Shown here: positions 25,361-32,898 of the stretch, piece after piece | How the letters are laid out: each line of letters starts with the position of its first letter | Numbering within the stretch: the stretch's first letter is position 1 | Origin: Candidatus Planktophila lacus | Lineage (GTDB): Bacteria > Actinomycetota > Actinomycetes > Nanopelagicales > Nanopelagicaceae | NCBI RefSeq assembly: GCF_002287925.1 | Contig: NZ_CP016769.1 | Span: forward strand, 992,001-1,056,000 | Length of the DNA stretch: 64,000 nt | Reading direction: 5' to 3' | Translations under genes and position numbers: made by a program | The notes under the pieces: generated by a model | What the model saw: only the letters and a program-made list of their open reading frames with translations | What the model was told of the DNA's origin: nothing | The model's database searches: none

Positions 25361-27063
25361 ATCTTATGCAATTTTCCAGTGAAGCAAAATCAATTATTAA
25401 ACTACTGCCTAAGACACTGATCAGCATGAAAGTGTTTCTGTGGACTTACCCAATATCGGTTGGACTTTCAGTATTTCTAGCACCAGATAATTTCTCAAAC
25501 TTTAAGAATTCTCTCTTATGGATCTTTGTTGGGTTCGCCGCCCACAGCGCAATGTTGCCATTTGTGATCTACGGCAAGAATCAAGGACGGCTACCTGAGC
25601 AGATTTTCTTGGTCTTGGCTATGGGCGCAACCCGGGGCGCAGTTTTAGTTCTTCTACCCCCAATTTTAAATCTGGAAGACTCGCTCTCTGCATTTGCTCG
25701 AATAACTAACTCAACAGTCGCTGTTTTTTACTGGTTTCAAGCTGGCTCAATTATCGTCCAGTATGGATCAACATTTAGATCGCGTATTAAGGACCTAATT
25801 AAAGAGTTACTTGAAAAGAAGATAGTTGATATGCCAACTGCCGCAAAATCTAGTTCGAATCAGTTGATAGCCGTAATTGGACATTTGCAAGCGAAGATAA
25901 TTGAAACAGTGGGTTCAGCCCCATCAAAGGAAGAAATTGTTCGGGCATCAAACGATATTGATAAATTGATTACAGAACATATACGCCCATTATCTAAATC
26001 AAGTTGGAAAGATGGCGAGTTGACTTGGATTCGAGCAGGATTCTTGTCAGTTATTCGCCGAACTTTAACCACAGAAAGAATTCCTGTAACTGGCGTAATT
26101 CTGCTGACTTTGCCATTTTCATTCCTTACACAAAGTAGTCGTGTTGGAGTTTTTACTACCCTCGTTGTACTTACGATTTGGATATCTATAACTATTTTTG
26201 CTGATCGAATAATCTATAAGGATCTTCGTCAAAGTGATTATTTAAAGGTGAATCTGCAATTCTTGGGCTCCCTAGTTTTCTTTGCCTACCCGATAACCTT
26301 CTTTTTTCAGTTAGTCCTGCCGATCAGCCGTGATCCATCGCTAGCGCTAATGATTTTAGGATATTTACTAAGTATGGTCACACAGTTAACTTTATTTGCC
26401 GTGAGTACTCTTCTAGTTGCACTTTATGATGATCAAGAATTTGCGTTTGAATTTCTGAGAGATTTAATTAGGCGCGGTGAGTTGGAAGAGTTCCTCATAA
26501 AGACCAAAGAGGGAGGTGGTGACGAATACTTTGCTCAGTACGTTCATGCAGAGGTTCAATCTCAACTTCTGGCTTGTAAATTACTTTTATTGAAGGCAGC
26601 GGAGTCAGATTTCGATCTTTTCCCGCCTGAAATCACCGCACAGATAATTGACCGAATGGAAAAGATAAAGCAGCCTTACCAAAGACTTGCTTCTCGCGTT
26701 CCTGCCCAGAGGATTGAGGAGTTGAGTAAATCTTGGGCCGGATTGGCAGAGATATCCCATGATCTACCACCCAAACTAAGTCAAGTAACGCCCAACAGTG
26801 ATGTGATTTCTCAGCTAATCGAGGAGGCCGTTGTTAACTCGATACGGCATGGTGGAGCAAGGAAAATCTCTGTCTCTGCAAAAACGCTACCAGCGGGAAT
26901 TGAGGTGACGATCAGCGATAATGGAAACATGTCACCAGCATCTGACGTTACCTCCGGGTTAGGTTCAATTCTATTTGATACTTTCACTAAAAACTGGAGT
27001 CGAGTCCGAGAAGGAAATACAACAGTTGTAACTTTTTTAGTAGAAGACTTGCTGGATAGGTAA
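25357..27063 (+). CDS. Atypical membrane sensor histidine kinase
   Basis: 568 residues. Two multi-helix membrane blocks (about 20-140 and 240-365) flank a soluble helical stretch. The C-terminal kinase region has a HisKA_3-like helix FAQYVHAEVQSQLLACKL with His397 as the likely phospho-acceptor. Next comes a GHKL ATPase: N-box EEAVVNSIRHGGA (Asn494), G1 ISDNGN (Asp521) and G2 SGLGS. No periplasmic sensor domain is evident, so the signal may be sensed in or at the membrane. It is coupled to the pseudokinase gene by a 4-nt overlap and should phosphorylate the response regulator at the operon start. Confidence 0.75.
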   Translation: MNLMQFSSEAKSIIKLLPKTLISMKVFLWTYPISVGLSVFLAPDNFSNFKNSLLWIFVGFAAHSAMLPFVIYGKNQGRLPEQIFLVLAMGATRGAVLVLLPPILNLEDSLSAFARITNSTVAVFYWFQAGSIIVQYGSTFRSRIKDLIKELLEKKIVDMPTAAKSSSNQLIAVIGHLQAKIIETVGSAPSKEEIVRASNDIDKLITEHIRPLSKSSWKDGELTWIRAGFLSVIRRTLTTERIPVTGVILLTLPFSFLTQSSRVGVFTTLVVLTIWISITIFADRIIYKDLRQSDYLKVNLQFLGSLVFFAYPITFFFQLVLPISRDPSLALMILGYLLSMVTQLTLFAVSTLLVALYDDQEFAFEFLRDLIRRGELEEFLIKTKEGGGDEYFAQYVHAEVQSQLLACKLLLLKAAESDFDLFPPEITAQIIDRMEKIKQPYQRLASRVPAQRIEELSKSWAGLAEISHDLPPKLSQVTPNSDVISQLIEEAVVNSIRHGGARKISVSAKTLPAGIEVTISDNGNMSPASDVTSGLGSILFDTFTKNWSRVREGNTTVVTFLVEDLLDR

Positions 27064-27069
27064 TTTAAG

Positions 27070-28500
27070 ATGAGAAAGCCATTTATTCAGCGACTTAAAG
27101 AGCGTGCTAACCCGCAGCAGGTTGTCATTCTGGCGCTGCAACTGATCCCTGATTCATTTGCCATAGCTTTTTCGGCGATAACTGCATATAACTTTAGATT
27201 TCCAGATTCACGAGATTTAGTCGATGGTAAACCTGCGATTGCGCAATTCGAATATCGAGGAATTCTTACCGTTCTAGTTTTGAGTTGGATTAGCTTTATG
27301 GTGGCTAGCGGCATTTATCGCTTTAGCCATTCCACCCTAGTGATCTTTAACCTGCGGATGATCATTAAGCGTTCCTTCGCCTTCTTCTTCTTTCTAGGCT
27401 TCCTCTCCTTCATTTTGAAGGCATCATTTTCACGTTCAGTCTTTCTGGTGATGTTGGCAAGTGGTTTGGTCTATCTCTTTTTGGTTCGGATAAGTATTTA
27501 TGCACTTATTCTGCGCCCATTGATTTTAAAGAAACGCGTCTCCTCTAATTTAATGATTGTGGGTCGCGAGAAGAAAGACTTAGAAGAACATAGCGAATGG
27601 TTGATTTCAAACCGCAGCCTCGGCTTCACAATCGCTTCACGTTTAGTATGCCCTGCTATAAATAGCACATGGATCGAAGAGTTCGATAAGTTACTGCGCT
27701 ACAAGAAGATTAATGAAGTGCTACTGCTGCCAGGTATGGAATCAGATCCCAACTTCTCGAAGTTCATTCACTACTGCGAGGATTTAGATATTCACGTGAA
27801 TTGGATCCCGCTTGATTCAGGCAACTTGGGCTACTGGTTGATCCCCTCACCTCAAGAAGGAATTCCATTTCTCACTTTTGAGAAGTCTGAGATCTCGGTT
27901 CTTTGGCGCCTGGTCAAGCGAGTCTTTGACTTGGTCTTTGCAATTACCGTCATGTTGCTTCTGAGCCCAGTCTTTGTCGCAATTGGAATAGCCGTTCTAG
28001 TTAGCAGCGGCTGGCCGATCTTTTACTCTCAGAAGCGAGTTGGCTTAAACGGGCGCACTTTTAAGTTCTATAAGTTTCGCTCAATGGTTAAAGATGCTGA
28101 CAAGATCGTGCACGAAGTTGAGAACGTTCATGCTGGTGACCATGTGATCTTTAAGAATAAGCAGGATCCCCGCATTACCCCGGTGGGGCGCATTCTTCGA
28201 AAGTACTCATTGGATGAGCTTCCACAGTTCTTAAATGTCTTAAATAACAGCATGTCGGTTGTGGGGCCACGCCCTGCGCTGCCAAGTGAGGTAAGTATCT
28301 ATAACTCAATTTACGAGCGTCGCTTAATTGCGAAGCCAGGGATCACCGGGCCATGGCAGATATCAGGACGGTCTGACCTAGATCTACGAACCAGCGTTGC
28401 TCTAGATTTAAATTACCTAATCAACTGGAGCTTTACCCGCGACTTGTGGATCATCGTTTCGACTGTTGGAGCGGTCTTTAAAGGTAAGGGTGCTTACTAG
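27070..28500 (+). CDS. Undecaprenyl-phosphate sugar-phosphate transferase
   Basis: 476 residues, polyprenyl glycosylphosphotransferase family (WbaP/WcaJ/CpsE type), the enzyme that starts repeat-unit synthesis by moving a sugar-1-phosphate to undecaprenyl phosphate. Four N-terminal membrane helices (about 20-150) and a Rossmann-like middle domain precede the catalytic part: KRVFDLVFAITVMLLLSPVF, GLNGRTFKFYKFRSM with the Lys-Phe-Arg-Ser-Met motif, LRKYSLDELPQFLNVL and the signature MSVVGPRPALPSE, ending in KPGITGPWQISGRS. It lies 6 nt after the kinase gene. Its stop is 7 nt from the convergent chain-length/kinase gene. Confidence 0.95.
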   Translation: MRKPFIQRLKERANPQQVVILALQLIPDSFAIAFSAITAYNFRFPDSRDLVDGKPAIAQFEYRGILTVLVLSWISFMVASGIYRFSHSTLVIFNLRMIIKRSFAFFFFLGFLSFILKASFSRSVFLVMLASGLVYLFLVRISIYALILRPLILKKRVSSNLMIVGREKKDLEEHSEWLISNRSLGFTIASRLVCPAINSTWIEEFDKLLRYKKINEVLLLPGMESDPNFSKFIHYCEDLDIHVNWIPLDSGNLGYWLIPSPQEGIPFLTFEKSEISVLWRLVKRVFDLVFAITVMLLLSPVFVAIGIAVLVSSGWPIFYSQKRVGLNGRTFKFYKFRSMVKDADKIVHEVENVHAGDHVIFKNKQDPRITPVGRILRKYSLDELPQFLNVLNNSMSVVGPRPALPSEVSIYNSIYERRLIAKPGITGPWQISGRSDLDLRTSVALDLNYLINWSFTRDLWIIVSTVGAVFKGKGAY

Positions 28501-28507
28501 TTAAAGG

Positions 28508-30052
28508 CTAGATGCGCTTTGAAGTTGGTGTGCGTGAATCTTGGCGCTTTAACTCTTCTTTAAAGCGCTGGCCTTTAATGTGCTGGAAGTTATCTTCCAA
28601 GGCCTGACGATCTAGAACGTCAGCGCTCGGTGCATACTGACCCTCATCGGCGCCACGCTTGGCGTATGGACGGTAATTAGCACCGTAGTAACGAGGGTAT
28701 CCGTAACGGTAGCCGTACTCGTATTCGAGAGATGACTCAGGAATCTTATTGATGATCACACCAAGAATTGTTGAGCCGACAGCCTTAACTGCATCGCGTG
28801 AACCGATGAAGTGCGGTTTCTTGGTGACGCCAGCATGCACAATAAGAACGCAGCCATCTGCTTTAGCAGAAACAATGGCGGCATCTGTAACGGGAAGCAG
28901 TGGTGGGCAGTCGATGATTACGTACTCAAATTGGGTACGTAGCACTGCGATTAGCTCGTCGAATTTATTGGACCCAAGAAGTTCCGATGGGTTAGGTGGC
29001 ACTTTGCCGGAAAGCAGTACTTTTAAGCCAGTTGACTCATAAGCATGGAGCTTTGCCTTAACGCTCTGTGCGGTAATTTTTGCTGGACCAGATATTAACT
29101 CGCTAAGGCCCTCTGACATTGATGACATCTCAAGATAGATCGGAGTTTTTGGCCGGCGTAAATCAGCTTCTACTAGAACTACTTTTGCGCCAGCCTGCGC
29201 TAGAGAGAGAGCCAGGTTGATTGATGAAGTTGATTTACCTTCATTAGGAAGCGCAGAGGTCATTACGATTACTTGTGGGTGCGCATCGGGGTTTAAGAAC
29301 TGCAAATTAGTGCGCAAAGTACGGAAGGCTTCAGTGCGTGCGGCGTATCGTCCGATTTGTGTAATAAGTGGTTTTTCATCAGCCATAGCATCAAAACCAA
29401 TTGCTGCAAGGAGGGGTGTACCCATCAAATCGTCTTCGTTCTTAACTGAGTTATCAAGAAGGCGGCGAAGTGAGGCAAGACCGATTCCGAGACCAAAGCC
29501 AAGTAATAATCCAAGTGCGAGGTTTATCGCTTTCTTTGGAGATGCGGGAGCATCTGCAGGTATTGCTTCTTCGACTGTTGAAACTTTTACAGGTGAATCA
29601 ATTCCGATGCCACTTAATTCTAAGTCGCTAACGGTAACCGCGAATTGATCTGCAACTGCGTTTGCAATATCTGCTGAACGCTGTGGGTCGGTATCGGTAA
29701 CTGTCAGTGTGATCAAAACTGTGTCAAGAGGCGCAGAAGCCGAAATCATTCCGGCAAGTTCAGTTGCAGACATCTTTAGATCAAGTTCGCGGATCACTGG
29801 CGCGAGGGTAAGTGGGCTGTCAATAATCTGCGCGTATGACTTAACGCGCTGTTGAGAGAAACTTGAACCTGTTGCGAGCGCAGAAATATCGAGCGTTGAT
29901 GCAGGGGTTGATACAAATATTTCAGCTTGTGCTTCATAAAGCGGTGTTGTTGTGAAAGTAATTGCCGTTGCCGTTATTAAGCCAAGCAAAGTGCTGACGG
30001 CAATAATTAAGCGATTTTGGACGATTAGGCGCCAGTATTGAATTAACTCCAC
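28508..30052 (-). CDS. Chain-length regulator / BY-kinase fusion (Wzc-like)
   Basis: 514 residues. The Wzz-type domain has membrane helices near 15-35 and 178-195 and a proximal VPxxAxxP-like stretch (AIPADAPASPKKAIN). The cytoplasmic tyrosine kinase domain shows Walker A SALPNEGKSTSS (266-277), Walker A' VVLVEADLRRP (Asp297) and Walker B YVIIDCPPL. The tail from residue 443 carries a dense tyrosine cluster (EYEYGYRYGYPRYYGANY), the autophosphorylation site. It controls polymer length and export together with the polymerase. The start is GTG 30052. The fused form is the usual actinobacterial arrangement. A matching phosphatase gene lies 0.6 kb away. Confidence 0.95.
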   Translation of the reverse strand: MELIQYWRLIVQNRLIIAVSTLLGLITATAITFTTTPLYEAQAEIFVSTPASTLDISALATGSSFSQQRVKSYAQIIDSPLTLAPVIRELDLKMSATELAGMISASAPLDTVLITLTVTDTDPQRSADIANAVADQFAVTVSDLELSGIGIDSPVKVSTVEEAIPADAPASPKKAINLALGLLLGFGLGIGLASLRRLLDNSVKNEDDLMGTPLLAAIGFDAMADEKPLITQIGRYAARTEAFRTLRTNLQFLNPDAHPQVIVMTSALPNEGKSTSSINLALSLAQAGAKVVLVEADLRRPKTPIYLEMSSMSEGLSELISGPAKITAQSVKAKLHAYESTGLKVLLSGKVPPNPSELLGSNKFDELIAVLRTQFEYVIIDCPPLLPVTDAAIVSAKADGCVLIVHAGVTKKPHFIGSRDAVKAVGSTILGVIINKIPESSLEYEYGYRYGYPRYYGANYRPYAKRGADEGQYAPSADVLDRQALEDNFQHIKGQRFKEELKRQDSRTPTSKRI

Positions 30053-30163
30053 GCCTCACCCCCAAGAAAAATGGCTTTGCTATTGGTGAAATCCTAACTT
30101 TTTCCGCATGAAACGCCCATTTGTGGTGGCACTTAAATTTGTAAAGCCCGTACCCACGGCTAG

Positions 30164-30607
30164 CTAATCTGGGTAGCGATTGAACAGGGCATGCAAAAAC
30201 CGAATAAGGATTAGGCCCAGAAATACGCTTATGACATTCGAATAGAGGTCACGGATATCGGAGACTCGACCTGGGATAAAGCGTTGAACTAACTCGATAG
30301 CGAGGGAGATGAGGGTTCCGATTAGGGCCAGCGTGCGCTTTCTAGTCTTAGGTGAAAGCGCGTGGGCCAGCAGAATGAAGGGCGTGAGCATCAAATAGTT
30401 GGCGTATGCGACTAGATGGGTGTCGGCATAGAGAATTTTGTAGAAAACGTTGGCATGGCTCTGGATAAATTCTGCAATTGCAGATTCATTACCTGTCTCA
30501 AGAATTGGGCGTGGAAAGAAAACAAAGAGAGCTAGCAAGAGTAAGTAACTTATAAAGAGCGCAGCGGCCAAGCGATGCTTTCGGAATTGACCCCCGGATA
30601 TACCCAC
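30164..30607 (-). CDS. VanZ-like membrane protein
   Basis: 147 residues, four hydrophobic helices, with the VanZ-family signature LISLAIELVQRFIPGRVSDIRDLYSNVIS near residues 97-125. VanZ-like proteins are common in surface glycan and glycopeptide-response loci; their chemistry is unknown. The start is GTG 30607, with a TAAGGT -10 box 6 nt upstream and no RBS, hence probably leaderless. It is divergent from the phosphatase gene with only 16 bp between the start codons. Confidence 0.85.
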   Translation of the reverse strand: MGISGGQFRKHRLAAALFISYLLLLALFVFFPRPILETGNESAIAEFIQSHANVFYKILYADTHLVAYANYLMLTPFILLAHALSPKTRKRTLALIGTLISLAIELVQRFIPGRVSDIRDLYSNVISVFLGLILIRFLHALFNRYPD

Positions 30608-30611
30608 GCAG

Positions 30612-30619
30612 TAACCTTA
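30612..30619. promoter_or_regulatory. Overlapping divergent -10 boxes (leaderless both ways)
   Basis: TAACCT (30612-30617) on the plus strand ends 6 nt before ATG 30624. TAAGGT on the minus strand (30614-30619) ends 6 nt before GTG 30607. The two hexamers overlap by 4 bp in the near-palindrome TAACCTTA. TTGACC at 30587-30592 could be the plus-strand -35 (19-bp spacing). Only one polymerase could bind at a time. Confidence 0.55.
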
Positions 30620-30623
30620 ACTC

Positions 30624-31481
30624 ATGCGTATCGGACTCGTCTGCACAATGAATCAGGCGCGATCTCCCTTTGCAGAAATGCTGCTTAATGAGAATTTCCC
30701 TGAGCACGAATTTTTCTCTACCGGGGTCAAGGCAATTTATGGAACTCCGATTATGGATTCGGTTCTGGCTGCGGCAAAAGAGTGGGGGCTTAACGCAACT
30801 AAGAAGAGTTCAACGACCATTTTTAACGATGAGGCTCAGATTCTTAGCTCTGATTTAATCGTTGTCGCAGAAGCTGACCAGAAAATGGCTATAACTGAAC
30901 TCGGCTACAAGAACGTTTTGCGCTCCTATGATGAAATTTTTGAAGATCAAGATTTCACACCGCGCGATCCTGAAGGATTGGCTTTTGATGCGATGAAGCG
31001 CGAACTTGGAAAAGTAGCTGCTGTATCACTACGTGCAGTGCTAGATCTCGGAGGCTATGCACATAAGAATCCTGTCATAGCCGTTATTCCACATGGAGTC
31101 AGCGATTTGGGAATGGCCCTTGCCCATGCGCAGTTGGAGCGAGTTAACCGTGGGGCGATTTTGATAGATGGTGATATTCGGGCACCGCACGATGCGGAGA
31201 TTGCAAACGCCGGACTTGAGAGAGTTTTTTTTGATATTCAAAAACTAGATGAATACGACTTTGCAGCGCTAAGTTCAAATCAAATCCTCACACATGTACG
31301 CGAAGTGGATTTTCCCGAGAAATTTTTTATTAAAGAGCAATGGCGCAATTTTCTAGCCAAGATGAGCCAGGTTGCTCCCGTGGTAGTTGTCACTGCCCCC
31401 CGCCATTCGCATATGCGCAAACTTGCGGATTCTTATCTGGCTTCTTACATGGCAGATGAGTTCTCGGTGATCTCATGTTAA
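30624..31481 (+). CDS. LMW protein-tyrosine-phosphatase-like protein with extra C-terminal domain
   Basis: 285 residues, about twice the normal LMW-PTP length. The N-terminal half has the P-loop CTMNQARS (Cys7, Arg13; C-x5-R-S) and a DP motif (RDPEG, Asp115) in the place of the general acid. The usual Tyr after DP is replaced by Glu. The C-terminal 140 residues (VIAVIPHGVSDLGMAL, ILIDGDIRAPHDAEI, VVVVTAPRHSHMRKL) form an alpha/beta-looking domain that I do not recognise. Near the BY-kinase gene it is the natural candidate to dephosphorylate the kinase's tyrosine tail. It overlaps the DUF4012 gene by 7 nt. Confidence 0.7.
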   Translation: MRIGLVCTMNQARSPFAEMLLNENFPEHEFFSTGVKAIYGTPIMDSVLAAAKEWGLNATKKSSTTIFNDEAQILSSDLIVVAEADQKMAITELGYKNVLRSYDEIFEDQDFTPRDPEGLAFDAMKRELGKVAAVSLRAVLDLGGYAHKNPVIAVIPHGVSDLGMALAHAQLERVNRGAILIDGDIRAPHDAEIANAGLERVFFDIQKLDEYDFAALSSNQILTHVREVDFPEKFFIKEQWRNFLAKMSQVAPVVVVTAPRHSHMRKLADSYLASYMADEFSVISC

Positions 31482-32896
31482 AGCCTAAATATCTCTTGGT
31501 TCTGCTTGGCATACCCATTGCATACTTATTGGTAGTCACCGTGCATCTATTTCCCGTGGCTACGGGAGCCAGCGGGTATATCGCCCTAGTGCGTGGTGAA
31601 GAAAGTAGTGCGAACTCTAAAAATTTCGCCGAATCAGTCGATAAGTTGATTGCAGATCTTGATGTACCCGTACTTAAGCAGTTGTTAAATGCGGCAGGGC
31701 TTGATGTTTCGCCTATCCGCGATGAAATCCGATCTCTGGTTGAAGCAGGACCGATACTCGCAGGTGCCAATGGTCCAAAGAAATATTTAATTTCATTTCA
31801 AAATAGCGCTGAAGCTCGCGGAACCGGTGGCATCTTGGGTGCCTTTGCAATCGTTGAGATGAATAAAGGCAACTTGAAAGTCCTGCGAACTGGTTCAAAT
31901 GCTTCGCTTTATTCGATGTCGATCTCTACCCTGCCTATAGATATGCCGCAAGAATTTCTACGGCTATATGGAAATAACCCAGGAATTTTGCAGAATTCAA
32001 ACCTATCCCCGCATTTTCCTTATGGCGCCGAAATCTGGATGGGGCTTTGGAAGAAGGCCTATAACGAAGATTTAGATGGAGTTATCGCCGTTGATCCCAG
32101 CGCTCTAAGTTACATCTTGAAGGCAACCGGACCAATTGAATTACTAAATGGTGAAAAGATAACTGCAGATAATGTCGTCTCTGAAACTTTGGAGAGAGCA
32201 TATAAACGTTTTGAAAAGGACAATAAAGCCCGTAAGGATTATCTGGTACAAATCCTAAATGCTGCTGCAGCGAAATTAGTTGCTCAAGATTTTGATAGGC
32301 GAAAAATGGTTGCGGGTCTGGTTCAAGGGATAATTGAGCACCGCATTTTAATTTACTCAACTGATAAAAAAGCAGAGGAAATCCTCTCTCGATCCAGAGT
32401 TGCTGGATATATGTCGAAGGAACCAAATAACGAATTTAGAACCGTTATCCAGAATATTGATGCGAGTAAGTTGGATTACTACCTAGATCGCGATGTTGTC
32501 GTTGAATCTATGGAGTGTAAAGATGTTAAGAAAACGCAAGTACGTATTGTTGTGACAAATACTCTAAAAAGCGGCAAAGGATTGCCAGCATATGTTTTGA
32601 CGCGTGCCGATAAGGGAAAGCCTGCAGATTTAATAACTGGCGCACATCGCTTCAAGGTTTTCATTTACGGACCAACGGGGGCGCAGCTGGTTGATGCTTG
32701 GCGTGAAAACCGAACAGCAGATTTAGGTGGTGGTTCAAAAGAACGCTTACGTCCTGTGTATGTAGCAGATGTTGATCTCTCTCCTGGTGAGAGTGAAGAG
32801 TTACAGGCTAACTTTGCTGGTGGCGTCGGTAAAATCACCTTTATCGATCAGCCGCTTGTGCGCAAGACCCAAATCGAAATTAAGGATAAGTGTTAG
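31475..32896 (+). CDS. DUF4012 exported/membrane-anchored protein
   Basis: 473 residues. The N-terminal helix (YLLVLLGIPIAYLLVVTVHLF) is a signal anchor, so the rest is outside the membrane. The DUF4012 core is recognised by KKYLISFQNSAEARGTGGILGAF, then ISTLPIDMPQEFLRLYG, PHFPYGAEIWMGLW and DGVIAVDPSALSYILKATGP. This domain is frequent in actinobacterial polysaccharide loci and resembles LytR-CpsA-Psr-associated proteins, but has no proven activity. It overlaps the phosphatase gene and is followed at 2 nt by the giant coiled-coil gene, implying one transcript. Confidence 0.88.
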   Translation: MLKPKYLLVLLGIPIAYLLVVTVHLFPVATGASGYIALVRGEESSANSKNFAESVDKLIADLDVPVLKQLLNAAGLDVSPIRDEIRSLVEAGPILAGANGPKKYLISFQNSAEARGTGGILGAFAIVEMNKGNLKVLRTGSNASLYSMSISTLPIDMPQEFLRLYGNNPGILQNSNLSPHFPYGAEIWMGLWKKAYNEDLDGVIAVDPSALSYILKATGPIELLNGEKITADNVVSETLERAYKRFEKDNKARKDYLVQILNAAAAKLVAQDFDRRKMVAGLVQGIIEHRILIYSTDKKAEEILSRSRVAGYMSKEPNNEFRTVIQNIDASKLDYYLDRDVVVESMECKDVKKTQVRIVVTNTLKSGKGLPAYVLTRADKGKPADLITGAHRFKVFIYGPTGAQLVDAWRENRTADLGGGSKERLRPVYVADVDLSPGESEELQANFAGGVGKITFIDQPLVRKTQIEIKDKC

Positions 32897-32898
32897 CA

